12,344 nucleotides of DNA, taken from JAZKFT01 sp043760535 (GTDB lineage: Bacteria > Bacteroidota > Bacteroidia > Chitinophagales > Chitinophagaceae). A program made the position numbers and the translations under genes. The stretch spans positions 1 through 12,344 of the forward strand of contig JAYUOV010000175.1 of NCBI GenBank assembly GCA_043760535.1, given 5' to 3'. Of this stretch, positions 1-6,387 are shown piece after piece. Below the pieces are notes generated by a model that was not told the DNA's origin, did not search any database, and saw only the letters and a program-made list of their open reading frames with translations. Numbering within the stretch: the first letter of the stretch is position 1; the number at the start of each line of letters is the position of its first letter.

Positions 1-1022
1 CTCTGTATTTTATTGGGGTTATCAATATAATAAGTTGGCAATTTTGCTTCGCACAATTCTACTAAATGGCTGGTGTTGCTGCTATTATAACCGCCTACCA
101 CAAAAGCCATTTCGGCAGGTGTTTCAAGCAGGCTTTGTACCGCAGTTTGATTTTCTAAAGTGGCATAGCAAAGTGTGTCTCGGGTATCGGCAAAATGCTG
201 ACCAATATTTTCTTCGGTAAGTTGATTTTTGGTTTTTATGAGTTGCCTTAAGTAATCGGCAATAGCCTGCGTATCGCTGGCCAGTTGGGTTGTTTGGTTA
301 ATTACGCCAAACTGTTGCAAATCTTTTTCTATATCGAAACCATCGCTATAGCGACCTTTAAATTGGGTGTAAAAATCTGCTGCCGGCTTGTGGCGTGTTA
401 AATACTTACCAAGTTCTATAGTATCTGCCATATCGTTAACCACTACAGTGGGCGTATGGGCGGCACTTCGGCTAAATGTAGCTCTGGTTTCTTCATGTGC
501 TGGCTTGCCATGTATTACAATGCTGTAGCCCTTTTTTCCTATGGCTTCACCACGGTTCCATACTTTTTCTACAAAGGGGCAGGTAGTATTATAGGTAGCT
601 GGTTCTATACCTAAGCTGCGTAGTTTTTCTTCTATGGTAATGGTAGTGCCAAAAGCTGGTATTATCACCACATCTTCTGGCGTTAGTATTTCATAAGGCA
701 CAATCTGTTTGCCATTGGTATCCTGTAAAAAAACAATGCCAAGGCTTTGCAGATCGGCATTTACCTGTGGGTTATGTATCATTTCGCTGAGTAAAAAAAT
801 GCGTTTGCCGGGGTTTTCTTCCACACAGCGGAACGCTATTTCAATCGCATTTTCTACCCCGTAACAAAAACCAAAATGGCGGGCCAGGTATATTTTAACC
901 GCACCAAAATCTAGCAGTGTGGGGGTAAAATCTTTTTTAAGTTTATCCTGTGCTTTTCGGTAATTTTTTATGGCGGAAATAAGCGGGCTTCTATAAGCGA
1001 TGGGAACATTGAATTGCTTCAT
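1..1022 (-). CDS. ispH: 4-hydroxy-3-methylbut-2-enyl diphosphate reductase, C-terminal end outside window
   Basis: IspH (LytB) reduces HMBPP to IPP and DMAPP in the last step of the MEP isoprenoid pathway, using a [4Fe-4S] cluster in the cytoplasm. Translating the minus strand from the ATG at 1022 gives 340 residues before the left edge. The three cluster cysteines are visible: C53 in HFGFCYGVENA, C148 in NTTCPFVEKVW and C285 in DTLCYATLENQ. Substrate-binding histidines lie in EMIHNPQVN and VIHGKPAHEET, where E178 is the likely proton-relay glutamate. A GGYNSSNTSHL segment at 310-320 fits the phosphate-binding loop. The sequence already exceeds the usual 310-320 residues of the E. coli type. 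Together with the HGKxAHEET motif, this suggests the longer plant/cyanobacterial-like branch. It has no clear operon partner in the window. The identity is firm; the branch is inference. Confidence 0.95.
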   Translation of the reverse strand, partial: MKQFNVPIAYRSPLISAIKNYRKAQDKLKKDFTPTLLDFGAVKIYLARHFGFCYGVENAIEIAFRCVEENPGKRIFLLSEMIHNPQVNADLQSLGIVFLQDTNGKQIVPYEILTPEDVVIIPAFGTTITIEEKLRSLGIEPATYNTTCPFVEKVWNRGEAIGKKGYSIVIHGKPAHEETRATFSRSAAHTPTVVVNDMADTIELGKYLTRHKPAADFYTQFKGRYSDGFDIEKDLQQFGVINQTTQLASDTQAIADYLRQLIKTKNQLTEENIGQHFADTRDTLCYATLENQTAVQSLLETPAEMAFVVGGYNSSNTSHLVELCEAKLPTYYIDNPNKIQ

Positions 1023-1402
1023 GGTGGTAAAGATAAAGCTGGGAAGGCAAGTGAATGTTCATTTATGATAAAGCATTTAAACAAATGGATATTTGCGTAT
1101 GATTACATTGATGATAAAATTGGTCTTTTTTCACCATTAAAAAATAGATTCAATTACAATGATTACAGATAGATGAGCCCATGCAAAATGGAATACTCAT
1201 TGGTAAAAAGAATGCAGATGGTTGTTGATTCATTTAGTAACTATTATATCCAAAAGTCTATTGAAAAAGTATATTGTAGGATATGTCTGTTGTATTAATT
1301 TAAATGCCTCTTTATTGATGCTTTAAATTATACCATTTTAAAGTTTAAAGTTAAGCTGCCGTGGGTCTTTTTCTCGTAGCATACCAAAAGTAAAGCACCT
1401 TT
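1023..1402. other. 380-base gap between ispH and the glycosyltransferase gene
   Basis: This AT-rich stretch lies upstream of ispH and downstream of the GT4 gene, both on the minus strand. I see no convincing gene. A 36-codon frame at 1188-1298 (+) has no recognisable motif. A small A/T-only hairpin (CTTTAAA at 1321-1327 pairing with TTTAAAG at 1337-1343, 9-base loop) might help end the glycosyltransferase transcript, but no T-run follows it in that direction. Just upstream of ispH the minus strand reads TATCTTTA (1028-1035), one base off the Bacteroidota -7 consensus TAnnTTTG. No good -33 box is present. Confidence 0.5.
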
Positions 1403-2578
1403 TCAAAACTTCTCTTTAAGCAAGGCAACATACAAATCCGCCATTTGCTTACCTACCACAGGGTATGCATACTTTGCCAGCGTATGCTGGCTAAAAGCAG
1501 CATTATTAAATGCTATTTTTTTATAAATAATGGCTTCCATGGCGGCGGCCAGGGAATCTACATTTCCCTGTTTTGCCACAAAACCATTAATGCCATCTTT
1601 AATTAATTCCTGCAATGGCTCTATGTCGGAAACGAGTACAGGAACACCAGCAGCATTGGCCTCTATAACCACACAGCCAAAAGATTCGAATTGTGAAAAA
1701 AGTACCAATGCATCCGAACTACGGATTTCGTTTACCAATTTTTCCTGTAGCATTTCGCCCAGCCAAGTGATATTTTGCTCAAGTTCTAGGTTAAAAATCT
1801 GTTTGCGGAATACTTCATTTTCGGGCCCGGCTATTTTTAGTAATACATCGGAATGGTTTTGCTTTACCAAATAAAAAGCATCAATAATGCCTTGAACATT
1901 TTTTTGCCCAGTAAGTGTAGAAATATGGATAAAAGTAGGCCTAATGTTTTCTTTTACCGTAGGCTTATAGAAAAAAACTTGCTCATTAACCACATTAGGC
2001 CAGTGTAAAAAATGGCCATTTGGTTCAATAGTTTTTAACTGCTTTATTAAAGCCTGAGATACACCAGTTATAGCGGCGGCCTGCTGTACTATTTTTTTAA
2101 ACTTAACTTTACTCCATCTATTGTAAGCATCAAAACCATTAGTAAACCCTTTCATATATCCGGCCCAATGTTCGGTTATAACAAACGGAATATGCCATTT
2201 TTTTTTGGCCCAAAGCAATAACCAGCCAGTATTAAGAATAACATGTCCATGCAGCAATAATGGGCGCCCCCGCTCCTTTTCATGCTTCATCAGCAGGTTT
2301 TTTAATATACGATACCATCGGTTCCAATAAATACTTTTATCCAGCATTTTTATATCTGTATTAGTGGTATGGAAATAAGTAATTACCTCTGTAAGATTCC
2401 CGGCTGTATTTACAACCGTTTTCGCTTCGCCATCATACCCAAAACAGGAATACACAGTTACAGGCACAAATGCACTAACCGCTTGTGCATGGCGCTGTAT
2501 AAAATCACCAGCATAAGGCTGGCCTTCGTGTGGGTACCATTGTGCTACCCATACTATATGATGTGGTTGAAATTCCAT
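1403..2578 (-). CDS. GT4-family glycosyltransferase
   Basis: This is a retaining GT-B glycosyltransferase of family GT4 (391 aa) that probably adds a sugar from a nucleotide-sugar donor to a surface glycan or lipid-linked acceptor at the cytoplasmic side. The N-terminal acceptor domain spans about 1-190 and includes VITEHWAGYMKGF. The C-terminal donor domain starts near HISTLTGQKN. The diagnostic E-x7-E motif is E298-SFGCVVI-E306, followed by ANAAGVPVLVSD and a GxNGFV segment. There is no signal peptide or membrane span. The longest open frame begins at a TTG at 2587, but the ATG at 2578 is preferred because it starts right at the conserved region and because a TAnnTTTG box occupies 2585-2592. 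The gene is divergent from the Trm112/methyltransferase operon, which may also act on glycans. Donor and acceptor cannot be read from sequence. Confidence 0.9.
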   Translation of the reverse strand: MEFQPHHIVWVAQWYPHEGQPYAGDFIQRHAQAVSAFVPVTVYSCFGYDGEAKTVVNTAGNLTEVITYFHTTNTDIKMLDKSIYWNRWYRILKNLLMKHEKERGRPLLLHGHVILNTGWLLLWAKKKWHIPFVITEHWAGYMKGFTNGFDAYNRWSKVKFKKIVQQAAAITGVSQALIKQLKTIEPNGHFLHWPNVVNEQVFFYKPTVKENIRPTFIHISTLTGQKNVQGIIDAFYLVKQNHSDVLLKIAGPENEVFRKQIFNLELEQNITWLGEMLQEKLVNEIRSSDALVLFSQFESFGCVVIEANAAGVPVLVSDIEPLQELIKDGINGFVAKQGNVDSLAAAMEAIIYKKIAFNNAAFSQHTLAKYAYPVVGKQMADLYVALLKEKF

Positions 2579-2584
2579 TGCTGC

Positions 2585-2592
2585 CAAATGTA
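2585..2592 (-). promoter_or_regulatory. Possible -7 promoter box for the GT4 gene
   Basis: The minus strand reads TACATTTG here, an exact match to the Bacteroidota -7 consensus TAnnTTTG. It ends only 6 bases before the ATG at 2578, so a transcript would start at or just before the start codon. No convincing TTTG -33 element sits 19-21 bases upstream, so this is suggestive only. It argues against the TTG start at 2587, which lies inside the box. Confidence 0.35.
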
Positions 2593-2637
2593 ATTTTTCT
2601 TTGAGCCGAATGGTTTTATTTTTTGATTTTTTCCGTA

Positions 2638-2880
2638 ATGAAATTTGAAGCCCTGCATTACTTACGCTGCCCAGTTAGCAATGAAAAATTACAATTGGTT
2701 GTTACCCAAAAAAATGAAGACCTACATTTGCCGCAAGGCGAAATAGAAGCAGGCTACCTATACTGCAAAGCTGGTATGCACTACCCTATCATTAACGGCA
2801 TACCACGCATGTTGCCAGAAAGTATGCTGGTGCATGAAATATACCTGCTGCAATTGGTGCCTGATTTTAAAAATGTGTAA
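2638..2880 (+). CDS. Trm112-like small protein (UPF0434 type), possibly the split-off N-terminal domain of the next gene
   Basis: This 80-residue protein has the Trm112-fold pattern: LRCPVS at 9-14, then YLYCKAGMHYPIINGIPRML at 40-59, whose YPI-x-x-GIPxML end is diagnostic. In eukaryotes and archaea Trm112 stabilises and activates partner methyltransferases. In many bacteria the same domain is fused to the N-terminus of a methyltransferase. Only two cysteines (C11 and C43) remain of the classical four, so zinc binding is probably lost or altered. The ATG at 2638 is chosen over an upstream TTG at 2623, which would add only MIFSV. It ends in TAA at 2878-2880, and the methyltransferase ATG follows 9 bases later in the same frame. 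Either it is a separate activator subunit of the downstream enzyme, or the pair is a fusion broken by one stop codon. Confidence 0.8.
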   Translation: MKFEALHYLRCPVSNEKLQLVVTQKNEDLHLPQGEIEAGYLYCKAGMHYPIINGIPRMLPESMLVHEIYLLQLVPDFKNV

Positions 2881-2889
2881 CTCTCAGCC

Positions 2890-3690
2890 ATGGAAAAATT
2901 TGAAGAAATCATTACTGAATCGGCCAATCGAAACAAAAAGATACAAGAAACCTTTGGGTTTGAATGGAGCTTACTCAACAATGGTAAAGACATTAAAATA
3001 TGGAACCGCAGCCCAGATTCCTATAAAATTCAATTAGAGAAAGAACTGGATTTGGCAGACGGCCAAAAATTTAAAATAGCTCTTGATGCCGGCTGTGGCC
3101 ATGGCCGCACTGCCATGCTTATGGCTGATTTTTGCGACATCGTTTTTGGGGTGGAAGTAAGCCCGGCCGTGGATCTTGGATATGCAGAAAACCAGCACCA
3201 TAATTGCCATTTTATACAGGCCGATGTACACCATTTACCTTTTGTAAAAAATAGTTTCGATTTGCTGTATAGCAGTGGTGTATTGCATCACAATCCCAAT
3301 ACATTTTTGGCTTTAACCCGTGTTATACCTTTTTTACAACATGTAGGATTGTTGTGTATTTGGCTCTATCATCCTTTTAAAAACCCTGTACATTGGGCAA
3401 TGCGGAATTACCGATACATTACCAGAAATATGCATGTAAAAATAGTGTATGCACTTAACTGCATTAGCATTACGCCGCTGCAATGGTTAGCCAGCCAGTT
3501 AGGCATACAAAAAAAGAAATGGACAGAAATAAGCATTGAACAACTAGATATGCTGACCCCGAAATACCGCCACGAACACACACAAGAGGAAGTACAAAAC
3601 TGGCTGAATACCAACCATTTTGACAGTATAAAAATTACCGATAACGACAATTATGGCTTTGCCATTGTAGCAACTAAACAAACTATTTAA
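2890..3690 (+). CDS. Class I SAM-dependent methyltransferase
   Basis: This is a 266-residue Rossmann-fold methyltransferase (Methyltransf_11/25 type). Motif I is ALDAGCGHGRT (64-74), the acidic end of beta-2 is in VFGVEVS, and motif II/III is in QADVHHLPF followed by SFDLLYSSGVLHH. The region before motif I holds ETFGFEW (20-26). This short FGxxW linker is characteristic of methyltransferases that carry an N-terminal Trm112 domain, and here that domain is the preceding small ORF in the same frame. Fused relatives occur often in surface-polysaccharide and natural-product loci, so a glycan or lipid acceptor is plausible next to a GT4 enzyme, but the substrate is unknown. The Kir channel gene starts 9 bases after this stop, indicating co-transcription. 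Confidence 0.88.
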   Translation: MEKFEEIITESANRNKKIQETFGFEWSLLNNGKDIKIWNRSPDSYKIQLEKELDLADGQKFKIALDAGCGHGRTAMLMADFCDIVFGVEVSPAVDLGYAENQHHNCHFIQADVHHLPFVKNSFDLLYSSGVLHHNPNTFLALTRVIPFLQHVGLLCIWLYHPFKNPVHWAMRNYRYITRNMHVKIVYALNCISITPLQWLASQLGIQKKKWTEISIEQLDMLTPKYRHEHTQEEVQNWLNTNHFDSIKITDNDNYGFAIVATKQTI

Positions 3691-3699
3691 TTAGGTACT

Positions 3700-4680
3700 A
3701 TGGCTCTTTTAAAACGCATAAACAAACGGGCCAAAACCGATGATAATACTGGCTTTGGCACCAACAGTAATATGTATGGTGGCCGGCTTTTTAATAAAGA
3801 TGGCACGCCAGATTTATACAAAACTGGCATTACATGGTTAGAAAAAAACAGTTGGTATCATACGCTATTGCAAATGAACAGGTGGCAATTTTTACTTACC
3901 ATTTTTGCTACTTATTTGCTCATTAATTTATTTTTTGCCATTATTTACCTCATAGTAGGCATTGATAAACTGGCGGGTATTATGGTAGAAACACCTTTGG
4001 AAAAATTTGGCGAAGCTTTCTTTTTTAGTGCACAAACCTTTACTACTGTGGGTTACGGCCGGCTGGCGCCTACTGGATTTTTAATGAGTTTTATTTCTAG
4101 CACCGAAGCATTGATAGGCTTATTAAGTTTTGCATTGGCCACCGGTTTGCTCTATGGGCGGTTCAGCAGGCCGCAGGCTTTTCTTAAGTTTAGCAGCCAT
4201 GCATTATTTGCCCCTTACAAAGAAACTGTGGCCCTAATGTTTAGAATGACGCCATTTAAAAACAACCACCTTACCGAAGCCGAAGTAAAAGTGAACCTGG
4301 CATTGATGATGGATATAGATGGTAAAATGACTAACAAATTTTACCCTTTAAAACTGGAACTGGAAAAGGTAAATGCCTTGACCCTTAGCTGGACTGTGGT
4401 ACATGCAGTGGATGAGGAAAGCCCGTTTTTTGGCCTATCTAAAAACGAGCTGCAAACGGCGAGGGCAGAAGTGCTGGTATTTGTAAAAGCCTTCGACGAT
4501 ACGTTTAGCAATACTGTAGTAGCTCGCAGTTCTTATACCGCCAACGAATTTGTGTTTGGTGGCAAATTTTTACCTATGTACCAACGCGATGAAAAACGAG
4601 GTAAAACAATGTTGGAAATAGATAAACTAAACGACCACGAAAAAGTAGAAATTTCGTGGTCGGGGATAATGAAGATGTAA
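3700..4680 (+). CDS. KirBac-type inward rectifier potassium channel
   Basis: This 326-residue protein is a prokaryotic inward rectifier K+ channel that works as a tetramer in the inner membrane. Residues 50-61 fit the amphipathic slide helix and 63-87 the outer helix. Residues 105-120 form the pore helix and selectivity filter (TTVGYG, filter 116-120). The inner helix at 128-153 contains the family motif EALIGLLSFALATGLLYGRFSRP in part, with E135 lining the pore side. The remaining 170 residues form the immunoglobulin-like cytoplasmic gating domain (APYKETVALMFRM onward). The length is normal for KirBac. It is the last gene of the Trm112-methyltransferase operon, and no functional link to methylation is obvious. 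Gating ligands cannot be predicted from sequence. Confidence 0.95.
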   Translation: MALLKRINKRAKTDDNTGFGTNSNMYGGRLFNKDGTPDLYKTGITWLEKNSWYHTLLQMNRWQFLLTIFATYLLINLFFAIIYLIVGIDKLAGIMVETPLEKFGEAFFFSAQTFTTVGYGRLAPTGFLMSFISSTEALIGLLSFALATGLLYGRFSRPQAFLKFSSHALFAPYKETVALMFRMTPFKNNHLTEAEVKVNLALMMDIDGKMTNKFYPLKLELEKVNALTLSWTVVHAVDEESPFFGLSKNELQTARAEVLVFVKAFDDTFSNTVVARSSYTANEFVFGGKFLPMYQRDEKRGKTMLEIDKLNDHEKVEISWSGIMKM

Positions 4681-4702
4681 AAGACAAAATTTTAGGAAAA
4701 AA

Positions 4703-4763
4703 CCTCAAGGGTCTGGCATTTTAAATTAATATTAGCCTCTTGAACCTTGAGACCTGAACCTTT
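4703..4763. repeat. Degenerate CCTTGAA-type repeat with inverted arms between convergent genes
   Basis: The stretch between the Kir and tpiA stop codons contains a run of CCTCTTGAA, CCTTGAGA, CCTGAA and CCTTTA (4736-4763), a degenerate short tandem array. Seven bases, CTCAAGG at 4704-4710, are an exact inverted match to CCTTGAG at 4745-4751, with a 34-base AT-rich loop. Because the genes converge here, a weak bidirectional terminator is possible. The array reaches the tpiA stop codon itself. Confidence 0.4.
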
Positions 4764-5523
4764 ATTTTAAACCATTTATAATCGCTCCAAAGTCTGTGGC
4801 AATAAGGCTTGCACCGCCTACCAATCCGCCATCTACATCGGCGGCGCCAAATATTTCGGCGGCATTGGCGGCTTTTACGCTACCTCCGTATAAGATAGAA
4901 ATGGATTTTGCTACATCTTCGCCATATTGGCCAGCCAATACGCTACGCAGGTGGGCATGCATTTCCTGGGCTTGTTCGGTGCTTGCAGTTTTGCCGGTGC
5001 CAATAGCCCATATTGGTTCGTAGGCTATCACCACTTTTTGTAGTTGTTCTGCTGCTAAATGAAACAAGCTTTCCTGCAATTGCACACCTACATATTCGTT
5101 CTGTGTGCCAGCTTCACGTATAGCCAATGCTTCGCCGCAGCAGAATATCGGCGTTAGGCCATACTCTAAAGTGATGTTTACTTTTTCTGCCAGCAATTGA
5201 TTGCTTTCGTTAATATATTCACGTCTTTCGCTGTGGCCGATTATTACATATTCCACGCCGATTGATTGTAACATTTCTAGCGATGTTTCGCCTGTAAATG
5301 CACCACTTTTTTTATTGCTGCAGTTTTGCGCAGCCACATAAAAATGCAGTGTGTCTTTTAGTTTTTTCTTTACGGGAAGCAGGTAGGGAAAAGGCACGCC
5401 CAGCACTACTATTCTGTTCTCACTTAGGTTTACAGGCTGCTCCAGCAGGTTGTGCATTAAGTCGTTTGCCTGGTCTAGTGTCAGGTTCATTTTCCAGTTG
5501 GCGGCGGCTATTTGTTTTCTCAT
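4762..5523 (-). CDS. tpiA: Triosephosphate isomerase
   Basis: This cytoplasmic enzyme interconverts dihydroxyacetone phosphate and glyceraldehyde 3-phosphate in glycolysis and gluconeogenesis. From the ATG at 5523 it is 253 residues, the normal family length. Key residues are N9 and K11 in AANWKMN, electrophile H97 in IIGHSERR, catalytic base E169 in AYEPIWAIGTG, flexible loop 6 at about 170-181, and the phosphate-binding YGGSV at 212-216. The open frame extends 23 codons upstream, but that extension overlaps the preceding DUF4177 gene and has no family counterpart, so the ATG giving MRKQIAAANWK is clearly the start. It is the last gene of the trmH-DUF4177-tpiA operon, 11 bases after the DUF4177 stop. 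Confidence 0.97.
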   Translation of the reverse strand: MRKQIAAANWKMNLTLDQANDLMHNLLEQPVNLSENRIVVLGVPFPYLLPVKKKLKDTLHFYVAAQNCSNKKSGAFTGETSLEMLQSIGVEYVIIGHSERREYINESNQLLAEKVNITLEYGLTPIFCCGEALAIREAGTQNEYVGVQLQESLFHLAAEQLQKVVIAYEPIWAIGTGKTASTEQAQEMHAHLRSVLAGQYGEDVAKSISILYGGSVKAANAAEIFGAADVDGGLVGGASLIATDFGAIINGLK

Positions 5524-5534
5524 TAGTATGTTTT

Positions 5535-5735
5535 TTATATTGTGAATTCTTTTTTTAAAATAATAATTACCCCACGGCTGGCCCCTTCCCACATATTTGT
5601 ATCAGTAGTATTCACCACTTCCCATCCTTCTCTTCCTAACTCATTAAGTTTTAAAGACAACTTTTTAAAATCAACCTTTCCTCCGAACCAACCTGTTGTA
5701 GGCACATCAAGAACATTGTATTCAAACTTTTTCAT
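5535..5735 (-). CDS. DUF4177 family small protein
   Basis: This 66-residue protein shows the DUF4177 pattern: an N-terminal beta strand (KKFEYNVLDV), a helix ending in LNELGREGWEVVN (about 31-43), and a final strand (GVIIILKKE). The LNxLGxEGWExV signature is the main support. Proteins of this family are small, probably cytoplasmic, and without a known function. The ATG lies 4 bases after the trmH stop and the stop 11 bases before tpiA, so it is translated from the same message. Nothing in the sequence suggests catalysis. The family assignment is good; the role is unknown. Confidence 0.8.
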   Translation of the reverse strand: MKKFEYNVLDVPTTGWFGGKVDFKKLSLKLNELGREGWEVVNTTDTNMWEGASRGVIIILKKEFTI

Positions 5736-5739
5736 CGGT

Positions 5740-6270
5740 CTATTTTAAGTGTTGTTCAATAATTTTATAAAGCACAATCCCCGCAGCCACGCTTACGTTC
5801 AGCGAATGTTTCATCCCAAATTGCGGTATCTCAATACAGGCATCGCACCTGTCTATAATTGGCTGCTCCACACCGTCCACTTCATTGCCAAAAATAATGG
5901 CCAGTTTTTCATTGGCCGAATAATTTATATGGTGTAGCATAATGCTTTGTTTGGCTTGCTCCACAGCCAACAATTTATAGCCGTTTTGTTGCAACTGATT
6001 TATTGCTTCCATAGTGGTTTCAAAAGCTTGCCAATACACGGTTTCGGTGGCACCCAGTGCTGTTTTTTGTATATCCCGGTGTGGCGGCCTAGGCGTATAG
6101 CCGCACAGGTAAATGGCTTCCAGCAAAAAGCCATCTGCCGTTCTAAAAACACTACCCACATTGTGCATACTCCGCACATTATCCAGCACCACTATTACCG
6201 GAAATTTCTCAGCAATTTTAAATTCATCCACCGTTTTCCGGTTCAGGTCACCCATCGAAAGTTTATCCAT
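5740..6270 (-). CDS. TrmH/SpoU-family RNA 2'-O-methyltransferase
   Basis: This is a 176-residue single-domain SPOUT methyltransferase that uses SAM to methylate ribose 2'-hydroxyls of tRNA or rRNA. Motif 1 is DNVRSMHNVGSVFRTADGF (30-48), with N37 and catalytic R43. Motif 2 is AIIFGNEVDGV (124-134), with E130. Motif 3 is IEIPQFGMKHSLNVSVAAG (146-164), with the S156-L-N158 triplet. These motifs form the trefoil knot SAM pocket. It lacks the N-terminal substrate-binding domain of RlmB-like members, so a tRNA target is as likely as rRNA, and TrmH versus TrmL cannot be decided here. It is the first gene of the trmH-DUF4177-tpiA group. No clear -7 box precedes it. A REP-like palindrome pair separates it from the amylase gene upstream. 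Confidence 0.92.
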   Translation of the reverse strand: MDKLSMGDLNRKTVDEFKIAEKFPVIVVLDNVRSMHNVGSVFRTADGFLLEAIYLCGYTPRPPHRDIQKTALGATETVYWQAFETTMEAINQLQQNGYKLLAVEQAKQSIMLHHINYSANEKLAIIFGNEVDGVEQPIIDRCDACIEIPQFGMKHSLNVSVAAGIVLYKIIEQHLK

Positions 6271-6301
6271 TGTTTTAGCAATCGCATTTTCGTTTTCAAT
6301 C

Positions 6302-6387
6302 GTAGGGGCGGGGCTAGCCCCGCCCTAAATCTAATTTGGTTTTTAAATTATTGACGAGTCTAGGGCGGGGGCTAGCCCCGCCCCTAC
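6302..6387. repeat. Inverted pair of GC-rich REP-like palindromes
   Basis: Two GC-rich units face each other around a 33-base AT-rich spacer. Arm 1 is 6302-6327 and arm 2 is 6361-6387. Arm 2 is the exact reverse complement of arm 1 except for one extra G. Each arm is itself palindromic around CTAG: GGGCGGGGCT joined to AGCCCCGCCC at 6306-6325 is a perfect 20-base palindrome. This is the layout of paired REP elements (BIME-like), which are usually spread by REP-associated transposases encoded elsewhere. The outer end of arm 2 contains the amylase stop codon (6384-6386). Confidence 0.75.

Noticed and set aside
1188..1298. 36-codon plus-strand frame in the ispH-GT4 gap
   Set aside because: No recognisable motif, no promoter or clear ribosome site, and the composition matches random AT-rich intergenic DNA.
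5947..6354. 135-codon plus-strand open frame over the trmH gene
   Set aside because: It is antisense to a gene with all three SPOUT motifs and runs into the REP-like repeat. No protein family is recognisable.
6302..6387. CRISPR-like or intrinsic terminator reading of the palindrome pair
   Set aside because: There are only two units and they are inverted, not direct, with a single spacer, so it is not a CRISPR array. No T-run follows either hairpin, so a classical terminator is not supported.
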